A stretch of 17,782 bases of DNA. It comes from DATHBP01 sp035296085. Its GTDB lineage: Bacteria; Actinomycetota; Actinomycetes; Propionibacteriales; Nocardioidaceae. The stretch lies in NCBI GenBank assembly GCA_035296085.1, contig DATHBP010000129.1:1-17782 (forward strand), given 5' to 3'. Positions 9,310-16,401 of this stretch are shown here, in pieces. The notes beneath the pieces are model-generated. The model worked only from the letters and a program-made list of their open reading frames with translations, was not told where the DNA came from and searched no databases. Made by a program: the position numbers and the translations under genes. How positions within the stretch are numbered: position 1 is the stretch's first letter; each line of letters begins with the position of its first letter.

Positions 9310-9696
9310 TCAGTGGCGGGTGTGCAGCGAGGGCGCCCGGCGGGCGTGCTCGCCCAGCATCTGGACGCCGGCACAGATCCCGCCTACGAGGTTGCCCGCC
9401 GCGAACGCACTCTGCATAGCGAGCGCCGCCAAGCCCGCCTCGGAGTCGTCGAGCACCGCTCCAACTCGCACACCGGTGACGATCTCAAGCCGGCGTGCGG
9501 CGGGGTCGACCAGCACCAGGACGCTGTCGGCGGGTTCCTCGAGCGCCGCGTGCAGCCGCTCGGCGAAAGGCCGGGTCTCGCCCTCGGACGCCCCGACGTA
9601 CACCGAGAAGCGAAAGCCCGACACCGTGTCCGCATTACGAATCGCGCGCACCACCTCCGCGCGTTGGTCTGCAGAGAACGCCTCACCAGCTGGCAC
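9310..9696 (-). CDS. DUF5130 family protein (TPM-domain-like)
   Basis: About 128 residues, soluble, with the pattern of the actinobacterial DUF5130 family: GEAFSADQRAEVVRAI, FRFSVYVGASEG, ALEEPADSVLVLVDPAARRLEIVTG and a C-terminal helix with FAAGNLVGGICAGVQMLGEHAR. The family is related to TPM domains; its function is not known. I chose GTG 9696 because AGGGGG at 9702-9707 is well placed before it and the product then starts MPAGEAF, as in homologues that I recall; GTG 9702 and GTG 9723 are alternatives. The start overlaps the end of the upstream membrane-protein gene by 14 bases, so translation is probably coupled. It is adjacent to pepN, as in M. tuberculosis (Rv2467-Rv2468c, from memory). 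Confidence 0.8.
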   Translation of the reverse strand: MPAGEAFSADQRAEVVRAIRNADTVSGFRFSVYVGASEGETRPFAERLHAALEEPADSVLVLVDPAARRLEIVTGVRVGAVLDDSEAGLAALAMQSAFAAGNLVGGICAGVQMLGEHARRAPSLHTRH

Positions 9697-10033
9697 TGGC
9701 ACCCCCTGACGCAAGCGGCTCACGTCGAGGCTCGCGTTCGGGACTGTGGGCCGTGGCGCCGGTCGACGGCCCCGCCGGGAGCTGGCCGCCCCTGTCCGCT
9801 GAGCCCACGTCCAGCGCGGCGAGGCCTTCGGCCGGGCCGTCGAACCACTCCGGCTCTGCCCGCCACGCCAACCCGGGTCGGTAGCGGGGGCTCCGCGCGG
9901 TCGACGGCGCGTACACGAGTAGGAAGATCACCGCGACGATGAGCAACGGGACGCCGACGAACAGCAAGACGACGTACAGGAAGGACAGCGACTCCCCGCT
10001 GGGCCAGGTGACGGGCACGTCGGCGAACGGCAC
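9683..10033 (-). CDS. Small single-pass membrane protein, function unknown
   Basis: A 116-residue protein with one strong hydrophobic segment (about residues 16-41, SFLYVVLLFVGVPLLIVAVI) followed by a tail with RYRPGLAWRAEPEWFDGP. Similar small proteins with a YRPG-x-W-x-x-EP-x-WF tail occur next to DUF5130 genes in other actinobacteria as far as I recall, but no function is assigned. The last 45 residues are low in hydrophobic content and look disordered. GTG 10033 is the start; a TAACGT element six bases upstream suggests a leaderless message. It overlaps the DUF5130 gene at its 3' end and is divergent from the amidase gene. Confidence 0.65.
   Translation of the reverse strand: MPFADVPVTWPSGESLSFLYVVLLFVGVPLLIVAVIFLLVYAPSTARSPRYRPGLAWRAEPEWFDGPAEGLAALDVGSADRGGQLPAGPSTGATAHSPEREPRREPLASGGASASW
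9702..9707 (-). promoter_or_regulatory. Ribosome binding site deciding the DUF5130 start
   Basis: AGGGGG on the minus strand, five bases before GTG 9696. It lies inside the reading frame of the upstream membrane protein gene. The longer start at GTG 9723 has no comparable site. Confidence 0.55.
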
Positions 10034-10039
10034 GGGGCC

Positions 10040-10045
10040 ACGTTA
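10040..10045 (-). promoter_or_regulatory. Candidate -10 element of the membrane protein gene (leaderless)
   Basis: TAACGT on the minus strand, six bases before GTG 10033. This would place the transcription start at or next to the start codon. No convincing -35 is visible. Tentative. Confidence 0.35.
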
Positions 10046-10081
10046 TCCGCTCATGTCGGCTTGCGATGGAGGTGGTGGCGC

Positions 10082-10087
10082 TACCGT
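10082..10087 (+). promoter_or_regulatory. Candidate -10 element of the amidase operon (leaderless)
   Basis: TACCGT, eight bases before ATG 10096, with a TTGCGA at 10061-10066 and a short 15-base spacer. It would start transcription at or near the ATG, which itself has no ribosome binding site at the usual distance. Tentative. Confidence 0.4.
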
Positions 10088-10095
10088 GCCAGCCC

Positions 10096-11526
10096 ATGGG
10101 CTCGATCCATGACCTGACCGGGTTGCAGCTTGCCGCCGCGATCCGCTCCCGGCGGCTGAGCGTGCCCGAGGTGACCGAGCACTATCTCGACCGGATCGAG
10201 CGGCTGGACGACCGGCTCGGCGCTTTCGTCACCGTGACGCCGGCGCTGGCGAGGGCCGCCGCCGGCCGAGCCGAGGAGCAGCGCGCCGCTGGGGATCTGC
10301 CACCGCTGTTCGGTGTGCCGACCGGGGTCAAGGACCTGACGATGACGGCCGGGGTCCGAACGACGTACGGGTCCGCCCTGTTTCGCGACCACGTTCCGGA
10401 CGTCTCCGACGAGGTCGTGCTGCGCATGGAGGCGGCTGGGCTGATCAGTCTCGGGAAGACCAACGCATCGGAGTTCGGTGCTCCGTGCTACACCGAGCCC
10501 GAGGTGGCGCCGCCGGCACGGACGCCGTACGACCTCACCTGTTCGGCCGGTGGCTCGTCCGGCGGAGCGGCGGCTGCGGTGGCCGCCGGGCTGCTCCCGT
10601 GGGCGCACGGGTCCGACGGCGGCGGGTCCATCCGCATCCCGGCCAGCGTGTGCGGTGTGGTGGGCCTCAAGCCGAGCCGGGGCAGGGTGAGCGCCGCGCC
10701 GGTGTACGGCGACGTCGCCAACCTCTCCACGTCCGGACCGCTGACCCGCACCGTGCGCGACGCCGCTGCCTTCCTCGACGCCATAGCCGGGCCAGCGACT
10801 GGTGACCCGGCCTGGGCGGCGCCGTTGCCCCCGGACCAGAGCTTCCTGGGGTGGTGCGACCGGGAGCCCACCAGCCTGCGGGTCGCGCGCTTCGCGACTC
10901 CGATGGTTCCGGACGCCGAGGTCGACCCCGAGTGCCTGACTGCGTACGACCGCACCGCCAAGCTGCTGAGCGAGCTCGGGCACGAGGTGGCCGACATCGC
11001 GTCGCCGGTGGACGAGTCGGTGATCGCGACGTTCGAGACCGTGTGGGCGGTGTCGACCGGCAGCTGGCCGATCGAGGCTGCGGGCGAGCCGCTCCTTCGC
11101 CCGCTCACGCGATGGCTGCGCGAGCGCTCCCGGGCCGTGTCCGGCGCCGACTACGGTCGCGCGCTGGTCCATCTCCGCCAGGTCGCGGCCCGGGCCGTGC
11201 GGGCCTTGGCCACCTACGACGCCGTGCTGACACCGACGTTGGCGCAGCTGCCCGCGCTGGTCGGCGCGCTGCGCGACGACGACGACCCGGCCGCGGACTT
11301 CGCCGCCCAGAAGCGGTTCACGCCGTTCGCTGCGCTGTGGAACATGACCGGCATGCCGGCGATCTCGTTGCCGCTCCACTGGAGCTCGGGCGGTTTGCCG
11401 GTGGGGGTCATGCTGGCCGGGCGTCCAGCGCAGGACCACCTGCTGCTGTCGCTGGCTGCGCAGCTGGAGGCGGCCGAGCCCTGGCACGACCGGCACCCGC
11501 CGTGTTGGGAGGCGTCGCCGCGATGA
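10096..11526 (+). CDS. Amidase signature family hydrolase
   Basis: A 476-residue amidase with the Ser-cisSer-Lys triad of the family: Lys79 in GVKDLT, Ser154 in GGSSGG (cis-Ser), and the nucleophile Ser178 in DGGGSIRIPAS. The spacings (75 and 24 residues) are those of the mammalian fatty-acid amide hydrolase. It hydrolyses a carboxamide or similar bond; the substrate cannot be told from sequence. It is not obviously GatA, since no gatB or gatC is nearby. ATG 10096 is preferred to ATG 10066, because the first ten codons of the longer frame would cross the -10-like TACCGT and the family starts with IHDLT-like sequence. Its stop overlaps the start of the channel gene (ATGA), so the two are translationally coupled. 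Confidence 0.92.
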   Translation: MGSIHDLTGLQLAAAIRSRRLSVPEVTEHYLDRIERLDDRLGAFVTVTPALARAAAGRAEEQRAAGDLPPLFGVPTGVKDLTMTAGVRTTYGSALFRDHVPDVSDEVVLRMEAAGLISLGKTNASEFGAPCYTEPEVAPPARTPYDLTCSAGGSSGGAAAAVAAGLLPWAHGSDGGGSIRIPASVCGVVGLKPSRGRVSAAPVYGDVANLSTSGPLTRTVRDAAAFLDAIAGPATGDPAWAAPLPPDQSFLGWCDREPTSLRVARFATPMVPDAEVDPECLTAYDRTAKLLSELGHEVADIASPVDESVIATFETVWAVSTGSWPIEAAGEPLLRPLTRWLRERSRAVSGADYGRALVHLRQVAARAVRALATYDAVLTPTLAQLPALVGALRDDDDPAADFAAQKRFTPFAALWNMTGMPAISLPLHWSSGGLPVGVMLAGRPAQDHLLLSLAAQLEAAEPWHDRHPPCWEASPR

Positions 11527-12548
11527 CCACAGCTCCGGCACCTGGCGCGGATGTGGTCGTCGACCCCGCTGCGACCTGCTGGGAGCCCGCCAGCTCCGAC
11601 GACCTCTGCAAGTACGTCCATCAGCTGACGCACAACGAGTGGCTGGCGACCGCATCCAACTGGCTGATCGCCAAGCCGCTCGCTGTTCTCGGGCTCCTCG
11701 TTCTCGGACTGGTCGCGCGCTGGGTCGTGCACCGCCTGATCGACCGGCTGTCCGCCGGTGCAGCGGGCGGCGCCGTCCCGGGCGTACTGCAGCGCGTCCC
11801 CGGCGGCGACATGCTGCTCGAGGTCGGCGCCATCGCCACCGAGCGGCGCGCCCAGCGCGCAGCCACCATGGCTTCACTGCTCAAGAGCATCACCACCGGT
11901 GTGGTGTTCACGATCGTGCTGTTCATGGCCGTCGCCGAGCTGGGCTACGACATCGGGCCGCTCATCGCCAGCGCCGGCATCCTCGGCGTCGCTCTCGGCT
12001 TCGGCGCGCAGAGCCTGGTCAAGGACTTCTTGTCCGGGATCTTCATGATCTTCGAAGACCAGTACGGCGTCGGCGACGTCATCGACGCCGGCGAGGCGAC
12101 CGGCACCGTAGAGGCGGTCAGCCTGCGGGTCACCCGGCTCCGCGACGTCAACGGCACGGTGTGGTACGTCCGCAACGGCGAGATCTTGCGCATCGGCAAC
12201 ATGAGCCAGAACTGGGCCCGTACGGTCCTCGACATCCCCATCGCCTACAGCGAGAACCTGGCCAACGTGCGAACGCTGCTGCAAGAGGAGGCGGACGCGC
12301 TCTGGAACGACTCTGAGTTCCGTCCGCTCATCCTCGAAGCGCCCGAGGTGTGGGGTGTCGAGAGGATGGATGTCGACGGCCTCGTCGTCCGCGTCGTCCT
12401 CAAGACGGCCCCCATGGAGCAGTGGAAGGTGGCGCGGGAGATGCGCGAGCGCATCAAGACCCGTTTCGACGCCGCGGGCATCGAGACTCCGTCGCCGCAA
12501 CGGATGTACTGGCAGCGCAGCGCCGGACCCACCGCTGACGCAGACTGA
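11523..12548 (+). CDS. MscS-family mechanosensitive ion channel
   Basis: A 341-residue membrane protein. Three membrane segments are visible: about 48-72, 120-140 and the pore-lining third segment 145-178 with the glycine/alanine pattern IASAGILGVALGFGAQSLVKDFLSG, followed by the beta-domain (GDVIDAGEATGTVEAVSLRVTRLRD). This is the small-conductance mechanosensitive channel fold, which opens on membrane tension to release solutes on osmotic downshock. The frame is open far upstream, but ATG 11523 is the start: it has GGGAGG at 11507-11512 and overlaps the amidase stop by four bases. The N-terminal tail holds two cysteines (19 and 29). The next gene starts four bases after its stop. Confidence 0.93.
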   Translation: MTTAPAPGADVVVDPAATCWEPASSDDLCKYVHQLTHNEWLATASNWLIAKPLAVLGLLVLGLVARWVVHRLIDRLSAGAAGGAVPGVLQRVPGGDMLLEVGAIATERRAQRAATMASLLKSITTGVVFTIVLFMAVAELGYDIGPLIASAGILGVALGFGAQSLVKDFLSGIFMIFEDQYGVGDVIDAGEATGTVEAVSLRVTRLRDVNGTVWYVRNGEILRIGNMSQNWARTVLDIPIAYSENLANVRTLLQEEADALWNDSEFRPLILEAPEVWGVERMDVDGLVVRVVLKTAPMEQWKVAREMRERIKTRFDAAGIETPSPQRMYWQRSAGPTADAD

Positions 12549-12552
12549 CCGG

Positions 12553-14073
12553 GTGACCGAGACATCGTCCTACTCGCCAGCACCGGGTGGCGTGGACGCG
12601 AAGCTCTGCCTGGTCACCGGCGCCACCGGTTACGTCGGAGGGCGGCTCGTCCCCGAGCTGGTGCGGGCCGGTCACCGGGTGCGGGTGATGGTGCGGGACC
12701 CACTCCGCATCATGGGCCACGCGTGGGCAAAAGACGTCGAGGTGGCGGTGGCCGACGCACGCGACGCCGACGCTGTGGGCCGAGCGCTGGACGGCGTGGA
12801 TGTCGCGTACTACCTGCTGCACTCGATCGGCACCGGCGGCGACTTCGCCGAGACCGAACGGGTGATGGCGCAGACATTCGCCGACCAGGCCGGCGCTCAC
12901 CGCGTGAGCCGCATCGTCTACCTCGGCGGCCTGGACCCGGCTGGCGAGCAGCTGTCCGAGCACCTCGCGTCGCGCGCGAAGGTGGGCCAGGTCCTTCTCG
13001 ACTCCGCCGTGCCGACTGCCGTGTTGCGCGCGGCGGCAGTGATCGGATCCGGTTCGGCGTCGTTCGAGATGCTGCGCTACCTCACCGAACGCCTGCCCGC
13101 GATGATCACCCCTCGCTGGGTGCGCAGCCGGACCCAGCCGATAGCTGTGCGCGACGTTCTGCGCTATCTCGTCGGCTGCGCGTCCCTCCCGGCCGACGTC
13201 AACCGGCGCTTCGACATCGGCGGACCCGAGGTCATGACCTACCTCGACATGATGCGCCGCTACGCCGCGGTCGCCGGACTGGCCAAACGCCGGATCGTGC
13301 CGGTACCGGTGCTCTCTCCCCGGCTGTCGAGCCTGTGGGTGGGGCTGGTGACCCCGGTGCCCAGTGGGCTGGCCCGGCCCTTGGTGGAGTCGCTCCGCAA
13401 CACGGCGGTGTGCTCCGAGCACGACATCGCCGCCTACGTCCCCGATCCGCCCGGTGGCCTCCTCGGTTTCGACCGGGCGGTCGAGCTGGCGTTGACGATG
13501 GTCCGCGAGCTGCGGGTTCCGACGCGTTGGTCCTCGGCGAGCACGTACGGCGCCCCGAGCGACCCGCTGCCCTCCGACCCGGACTGGGCCGGCGGTGACC
13601 TCTATGTCGACGAGCGCGAACGCACCGTCGACGCACCGCCGGAAGCGCTGTGGCGCGTCATCGAGGGCATCGGCGGTGAGCGTGGCTGGTACTCCTTCCC
13701 GCTCGCCTGGAAGGTGCGCGGCCTGCTCGACCGCTTCAGCGGCGGTCCAGGGCTGCGCCGAGGCCGACGAGACCCTGATGACCTGGTCGTCGGCGACGTC
13801 CTCGACTGGTGGCGGGTCGAGGCGGTCGACGAAGGGAGCCTGGTGCGGCTCCGAGCCGAGATGCGACTGCCCGGGCTGGCGTGGCTGGAGCTGCACGTCT
13901 CGCCCGGCGAGCACGGTGGGAGCCACTTCCGCCAACGCGCGCTGTTCCATCCCCGCGGGGCGGCGGGTCTGGCGTACTGGTGGGGCGTGAAGCCGTTCCA
14001 CGGGATCGTGTTCGGCGGGATGCAGCGCAACATCGCCAAGGCGGCCGAGGAGCTCGCCGGTGAGCCGCGGTGA
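12553..14073 (+). CDS. SDR-type NAD(P)-binding protein with C-terminal DUF2867 domain
   Basis: A 506-residue two-domain protein. Residues about 17-330 are an atypical short-chain dehydrogenase/epimerase Rossmann domain with VTGATGYVGG (21-30) and a downstream DVAYYLLHSIG segment. From about 350 to the end there is a DUF2867 domain, an SRPBCC-like fold (LYVDERERTVDAPPEALWRVIEGIGG, then PLAWKVRGLLDRFSGGPGLRRGRR). The reaction is unknown; the SRPBCC part suggests binding of a hydrophobic ligand. GTG 12553 is chosen because it begins four bases after the MscS stop and the longer frame would overlap the channel gene; there is no ribosome binding site, so it probably depends on translational coupling. 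This is the third gene of the amidase-channel-SDR operon. Confidence 0.88.
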   Translation: MTETSSYSPAPGGVDAKLCLVTGATGYVGGRLVPELVRAGHRVRVMVRDPLRIMGHAWAKDVEVAVADARDADAVGRALDGVDVAYYLLHSIGTGGDFAETERVMAQTFADQAGAHRVSRIVYLGGLDPAGEQLSEHLASRAKVGQVLLDSAVPTAVLRAAAVIGSGSASFEMLRYLTERLPAMITPRWVRSRTQPIAVRDVLRYLVGCASLPADVNRRFDIGGPEVMTYLDMMRRYAAVAGLAKRRIVPVPVLSPRLSSLWVGLVTPVPSGLARPLVESLRNTAVCSEHDIAAYVPDPPGGLLGFDRAVELALTMVRELRVPTRWSSASTYGAPSDPLPSDPDWAGGDLYVDERERTVDAPPEALWRVIEGIGGERGWYSFPLAWKVRGLLDRFSGGPGLRRGRRDPDDLVVGDVLDWWRVEAVDEGSLVRLRAEMRLPGLAWLELHVSPGEHGGSHFRQRALFHPRGAAGLAYWWGVKPFHGIVFGGMQRNIAKAAEELAGEPR

Positions 14074-14130
14074 GCCGCGCTGAGCGAGCCTGCCGCAGCG
14101 GGCACCCGCGCGCTCAGGGACAATGGGCAG

Positions 14131-14526
14131 GTGCCCGAGCTGACGTTCTACGACGCCGTCGGCGGGCACGAGACGTTCGTGCGGCTCGTCGCCCGGTTCT
14201 ACCAAGGCGTGGCGTCCGACGATGTCCTGCGGCCGCTCTACCCCGAGCCGGATCTCGCCGATGCCGCGGAGCGCCTGCGGATGTTCCTCGAGCAGTACTG
14301 GGGCGGGCCGACCACCTACTCCGAGCAGCGCGGGCACCCGCGGCTTCGGATGCGCCACGCCCCGTTCGCCGTCACACCGTCCGCGCGGGACCACTGGCTC
14401 ACCCACATGAACGCCGCGATCGACGAGGTGGGTCTCGACCCCGAGCATGCGGCGGTGCTGCGCGACTACGTGACGCGGGCGGCGTACTCGCTGGTCAACA
14501 CGTTCGAGGAGACACCGACCGGCTGA
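14131..14526 (+). CDS. glbO: Group II truncated haemoglobin (trHbO)
   Basis: A 131-residue globin very similar to M. tuberculosis GlbO, including LRMFLEQYWGGP, TYSEQRGHPRLRMRHAPF and the C-terminal AAYSLVNTF. The residues that define trHbO are visible: Tyr24 (B10), Tyr37 (CD1), the proximal haem ligand His76 (F8) and Trp89 (G8). It binds oxygen tightly and is thought to act in oxygen, nitric oxide or peroxide chemistry near the membrane. GTG 14131 is chosen because VPELTFYDAVGG aligns with the GlbO N-terminus; GGGCAG sits just upstream, and an ATG eight bases earlier is out of frame. It lies 57 bases after the SDR gene and ends six bases before the stop of the opposing thioesterase gene. Confidence 0.95.
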   Translation: MPELTFYDAVGGHETFVRLVARFYQGVASDDVLRPLYPEPDLADAAERLRMFLEQYWGGPTTYSEQRGHPRLRMRHAPFAVTPSARDHWLTHMNAAIDEVGLDPEHAAVLRDYVTRAAYSLVNTFEETPTG

Positions 14527-14536
14527 GCATGCTCAG
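14523..14536. repeat. 14-base perfect palindrome containing both convergent stop codons
   Basis: CTGAGCATGCTCAG. Its TGA (14524-14526) is the stop of the globin gene, and its TCA (14533-14535) is the stop of the thioesterase gene on the other strand. It has no loop, so it is a weak terminator candidate; it could be a protein site or a coincidence. Confidence 0.6.
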
Positions 14537-14952
14537 TCGGCGTACGCCGTGAGGACGTCACGCTCCTCGGCGGTGAGCCGTCGCGGCTGGCCGGTGGCCG
14601 GGTCGACCGGGACGAGCACGCTCGAGGCCCGTACGTAGCACACGGTCGCCCCGTCGGATCCCGGCTCGGACACGTCGTAGTCGATGCCGAAGGACGCGGT
14701 GCCGATGCGGCTTACCCACAGGTCTATCGGCACCGTGCGAGGGCGAAAGACCAGCGGCGTCTGGTAGTCGATCTCGTTCTGAGCCACGACGACCCCCTGC
14801 GCGAGCCGTTCGGCACCGGCTCGCGAGGCGTGCACGAACAGCATGTCGACACGGGCTTCCTGGAGGTACTCCAGCCAGGTGACGTTGTTGACGTGCCCGT
14901 AGGCGTCCATGTCGGCCCATCGGGGCTGGAGCTCGAAGCGGTGTCTAGCCAC
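14533..14952 (-). CDS. Hotdog-fold acyl-CoA thioesterase (4HBT type)
   Basis: A 139-residue hotdog protein of the 4-hydroxybenzoyl-CoA thioesterase-like group, which hydrolyses acyl-CoA thioesters. The signature RWADMDAYGHVNNVTWLEYLQEARVD lies at residues 11-36; Asp16 is the likely catalytic residue. QNEIDYQTPLVF and ASFGIDYDV follow as core strands. GTG 14952 is chosen: a GAGG sits eight bases upstream, and the longer frame begins inside the repeat element with a cysteine- and arginine-rich segment unlike the family. The product is cytoplasmic and probably a tetramer or dimer, as is usual. It is divergent from the thiolase across about 197 bases; both act on acyl-CoAs. In M. tuberculosis a comparable gene (Rv2475c, from memory) lies in the same region. 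Confidence 0.88.
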   Translation of the reverse strand: MARHRFELQPRWADMDAYGHVNNVTWLEYLQEARVDMLFVHASRAGAERLAQGVVVAQNEIDYQTPLVFRPRTVPIDLWVSRIGTASFGIDYDVSEPGSDGATVCYVRASSVLVPVDPATGQPRRLTAEERDVLTAYAD

Positions 14953-15011
14953 CCGCGCATCCTCGCAGCAGGCACAGCTGCAGGCGTGCCGCCTACGCTG
15001 GCGCGAAGACC

Positions 15012-15098
15012 GAGTGGCGTGAAATGGCTGGCGCTGGGTGGCGAGTGGCGCGAAGTGGCTGGGTTGTGGCAACGAATCCAGCCAGTTCGCGCCACTCG
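15012..15098. repeat. Repeat cluster: two direct copies and one inverted copy of a 20-base unit
   Basis: The unit GAGTGGCGCGAAGTGGCTGG occurs at 15043-15062, with an 18/20 copy at 15012-15031 and an inverted 19/20 copy at 15078-15097. The second and third copies form a 21-base-pair hairpin (15042-15062 with 15078-15098, one mismatch) whose 15-base loop contains a further GTTG/CAAC stem. A shorter related piece, TGGCGCGAAG, lies just upstream near 15000. The element fills the gap between the divergent thioesterase and thiolase genes. It resembles a REP- or BIME-like intergenic repeat; whether it recurs in the genome cannot be seen here. Confidence 0.8.
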
Positions 15099-15135
15099 GG
15101 AACGGGACGATCGGCGCGCGCCGACGTCAGCTGAC

Positions 15136-15143
15136 GGAAGGGG
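15136..15143 (+). promoter_or_regulatory. Ribosome binding site that decides the thiolase TTG start
   Basis: GGAAGGGG, six bases before TTG 15150. It supports the unusual TTG as the true start, giving the family-typical N-terminus MPEAVIVAAARSPIG. Confidence 0.7.
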
Positions 15144-15149
15144 CCTGAC

Positions 15150-16370
15150 TTGCCAGAGGCTGTGATCGTTGCTGCCGCCCGCTCACCGATCGGCCGCGCG
15201 CACAAGGGCTCCCTGGTGGACCTACGGCCCGACGACTTGGCGGTGCAGATCATTCGCGCCGTCCTCGACAAGGTCCCGGAGCTCGATCCGGCTGATATCG
15301 ACGACCTGATGCTCGGTTGCGGGCTGCCCGGCGGGGAGCAAGGCTTCAATCTGGCGCGGGTGGTCGCGGTGCTGCTGGGCTATGACCGCCTGCCTGGTAC
15401 GACGGTGACCCGCTACTGCTCGTCGAGTGTCCAGACGACCCGGATGGCATTCCACGCGATCAAGGCCGGCGAGGGGGACGCCTTCATCTCCGCCGGGGTG
15501 GAGACGGTGTCGCGGTTCGTCCACGGCAGCTCTGACGGCTGGCCGGACACACGCAACCCGGTGTTCGACACCGCACGGGCACGCACCGCTGAGGCCGCCG
15601 CCGGGAGCGGGAAACCGTGGGCCGACCCCCGGTCGGATGACGCCCTGCCCGACGTTTACATCGCGATGGGCCAGACGGCGGAGAACGTCGCGAGCCTGCG
15701 CAACCTGTCGCGCCGCGAGCTCGACGAGTTCGGGGTACGCAGCCAGCAGCTGGCCGAGCGAGCCATCGACGCCGGGTTCTGGGCGCGCGAGATAACACCG
15801 GTCACACGTCCGGACGGCGGCACCGTCAGCGCTGACGACGGTCCGCGGCGCGGGGTGACGCTGGAGAAGGTGGCGGAGCTCACGCCGGTGTTCCGCCCCG
15901 ACGGGGTGGTGACGGCCGGCAACTGCTGTGCCCTCAACGACGGCGCGGCAGCCGTCGTCGTGATGTCTGACCACAAGGCCGCAGAGCTCGGCATAACCCC
16001 CCTGGCGAGAGTGGTCTCGACCGGCGTCAGCGCCCTCTCCCCCGAGATCATGGGGCTCGGGCCGGTGGACGCGTCGAGTCAGGCGCTCCGTCGCGCCGGC
16101 ATGAGCATCGAGGACATCGATCTGGTCGAGATCAACGAGGCTTTCGCCGCCCAGGTGGTGCCCTCCTACCAGGACCTCGGCATCGACCTCGACAAGCTCA
16201 ACGTGAACGGCGGTGCAATAGCGGTGGGTCATCCGTTCGGTATGACCGGGGCTCGCCTGCAGGCCACGATGCTCAACTCTTTGGCCTGGCACGACAAGCA
16301 GGTCGGCCTGGTCACGATGTGTGTGGGCGGTGGGCAGGGCATGGCACTGATCCTCGAGCGCCTCAGTTGA
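15150..16370 (+). CDS. Thiolase (acetyl-CoA C-acyltransferase family)
   Basis: A 406-residue thiolase. Catalytic residues are Cys90 in TRYCSSS, His361 in GHPFG and Cys391 in VTMCVGGGQG, with NEAFAAQ also present. It catalyses thiolytic cleavage of 3-ketoacyl-CoA (fatty-acid or related beta-oxidation) or the reverse condensation of acetyl-CoA; the sequence alone does not tell which. The N-terminus MPEAVIVAAARSPIGRAHKGSL is typical of actinobacterial FadA-type proteins and fixes the start at TTG 15150, which has a good ribosome binding site. The TGA stop (16368-16370) lies inside the operator palindrome in front of the MarR gene, so a regulator bound there would sit on the end of this gene. It is divergent from a thioesterase gene. 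Confidence 0.93.
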   Translation: MPEAVIVAAARSPIGRAHKGSLVDLRPDDLAVQIIRAVLDKVPELDPADIDDLMLGCGLPGGEQGFNLARVVAVLLGYDRLPGTTVTRYCSSSVQTTRMAFHAIKAGEGDAFISAGVETVSRFVHGSSDGWPDTRNPVFDTARARTAEAAAGSGKPWADPRSDDALPDVYIAMGQTAENVASLRNLSRRELDEFGVRSQQLAERAIDAGFWAREITPVTRPDGGTVSADDGPRRGVTLEKVAELTPVFRPDGVVTAGNCCALNDGAAAVVVMSDHKAAELGITPLARVVSTGVSALSPEIMGLGPVDASSQALRRAGMSIEDIDLVEINEAFAAQVVPSYQDLGIDLDKLNVNGGAIAVGHPFGMTGARLQATMLNSLAWHDKQVGLVTMCVGGGQGMALILERLS

Positions 16371-16379
16371 ACGATCAAC
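16366..16379. promoter_or_regulatory. MarR-type operator palindrome 3 (in front of the MarR gene, over the thiolase stop)
   Basis: GTTGA-ACGA-TCAAC, identical over 16 bases (16364-16379) to the site at 1215-1230. It covers the candidate -35 of the MarR gene and the thiolase stop codon. Autoregulation is inferred. Confidence 0.7.
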
Positions 16380-16394
16380 GACCTTTGATAGGCT
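16367..16394 (+). promoter_or_regulatory. Candidate promoter of the MarR gene
   Basis: TTGAAC (16367-16372), a 16-base spacer, then TAGGCT (16389-16394). GTG 16402 follows seven bases later with no ribosome binding site, so the message would be leaderless or nearly so. The -35 is inside the operator. Confidence 0.5.
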
Positions 16395-16401
16395 GGCTTA
16401 C

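Noticed and set aside
10851..11522. N-terminal extension of the MscS channel in the same open frame
   Set aside because: It overlaps the amidase coding region entirely and is alanine/arginine/glycine-rich. The channel start at ATG 11523 has a good ribosome binding site and the ATGA overlap.
12454..14448. 664-codon open frame on the minus strand
   Set aside because: It lies opposite the SDR-DUF2867 and glbO genes, which have clear family motifs. The product is rich in histidine, arginine and glutamine and matches no family I know.
14953..15149. CRISPR array or small RNA gene at the repeat cluster
   Set aside because: The units are in mixed orientation with irregular short spacing and no unique spacers, and no cas gene is present. 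The hairpin alone does not support a named RNA family.
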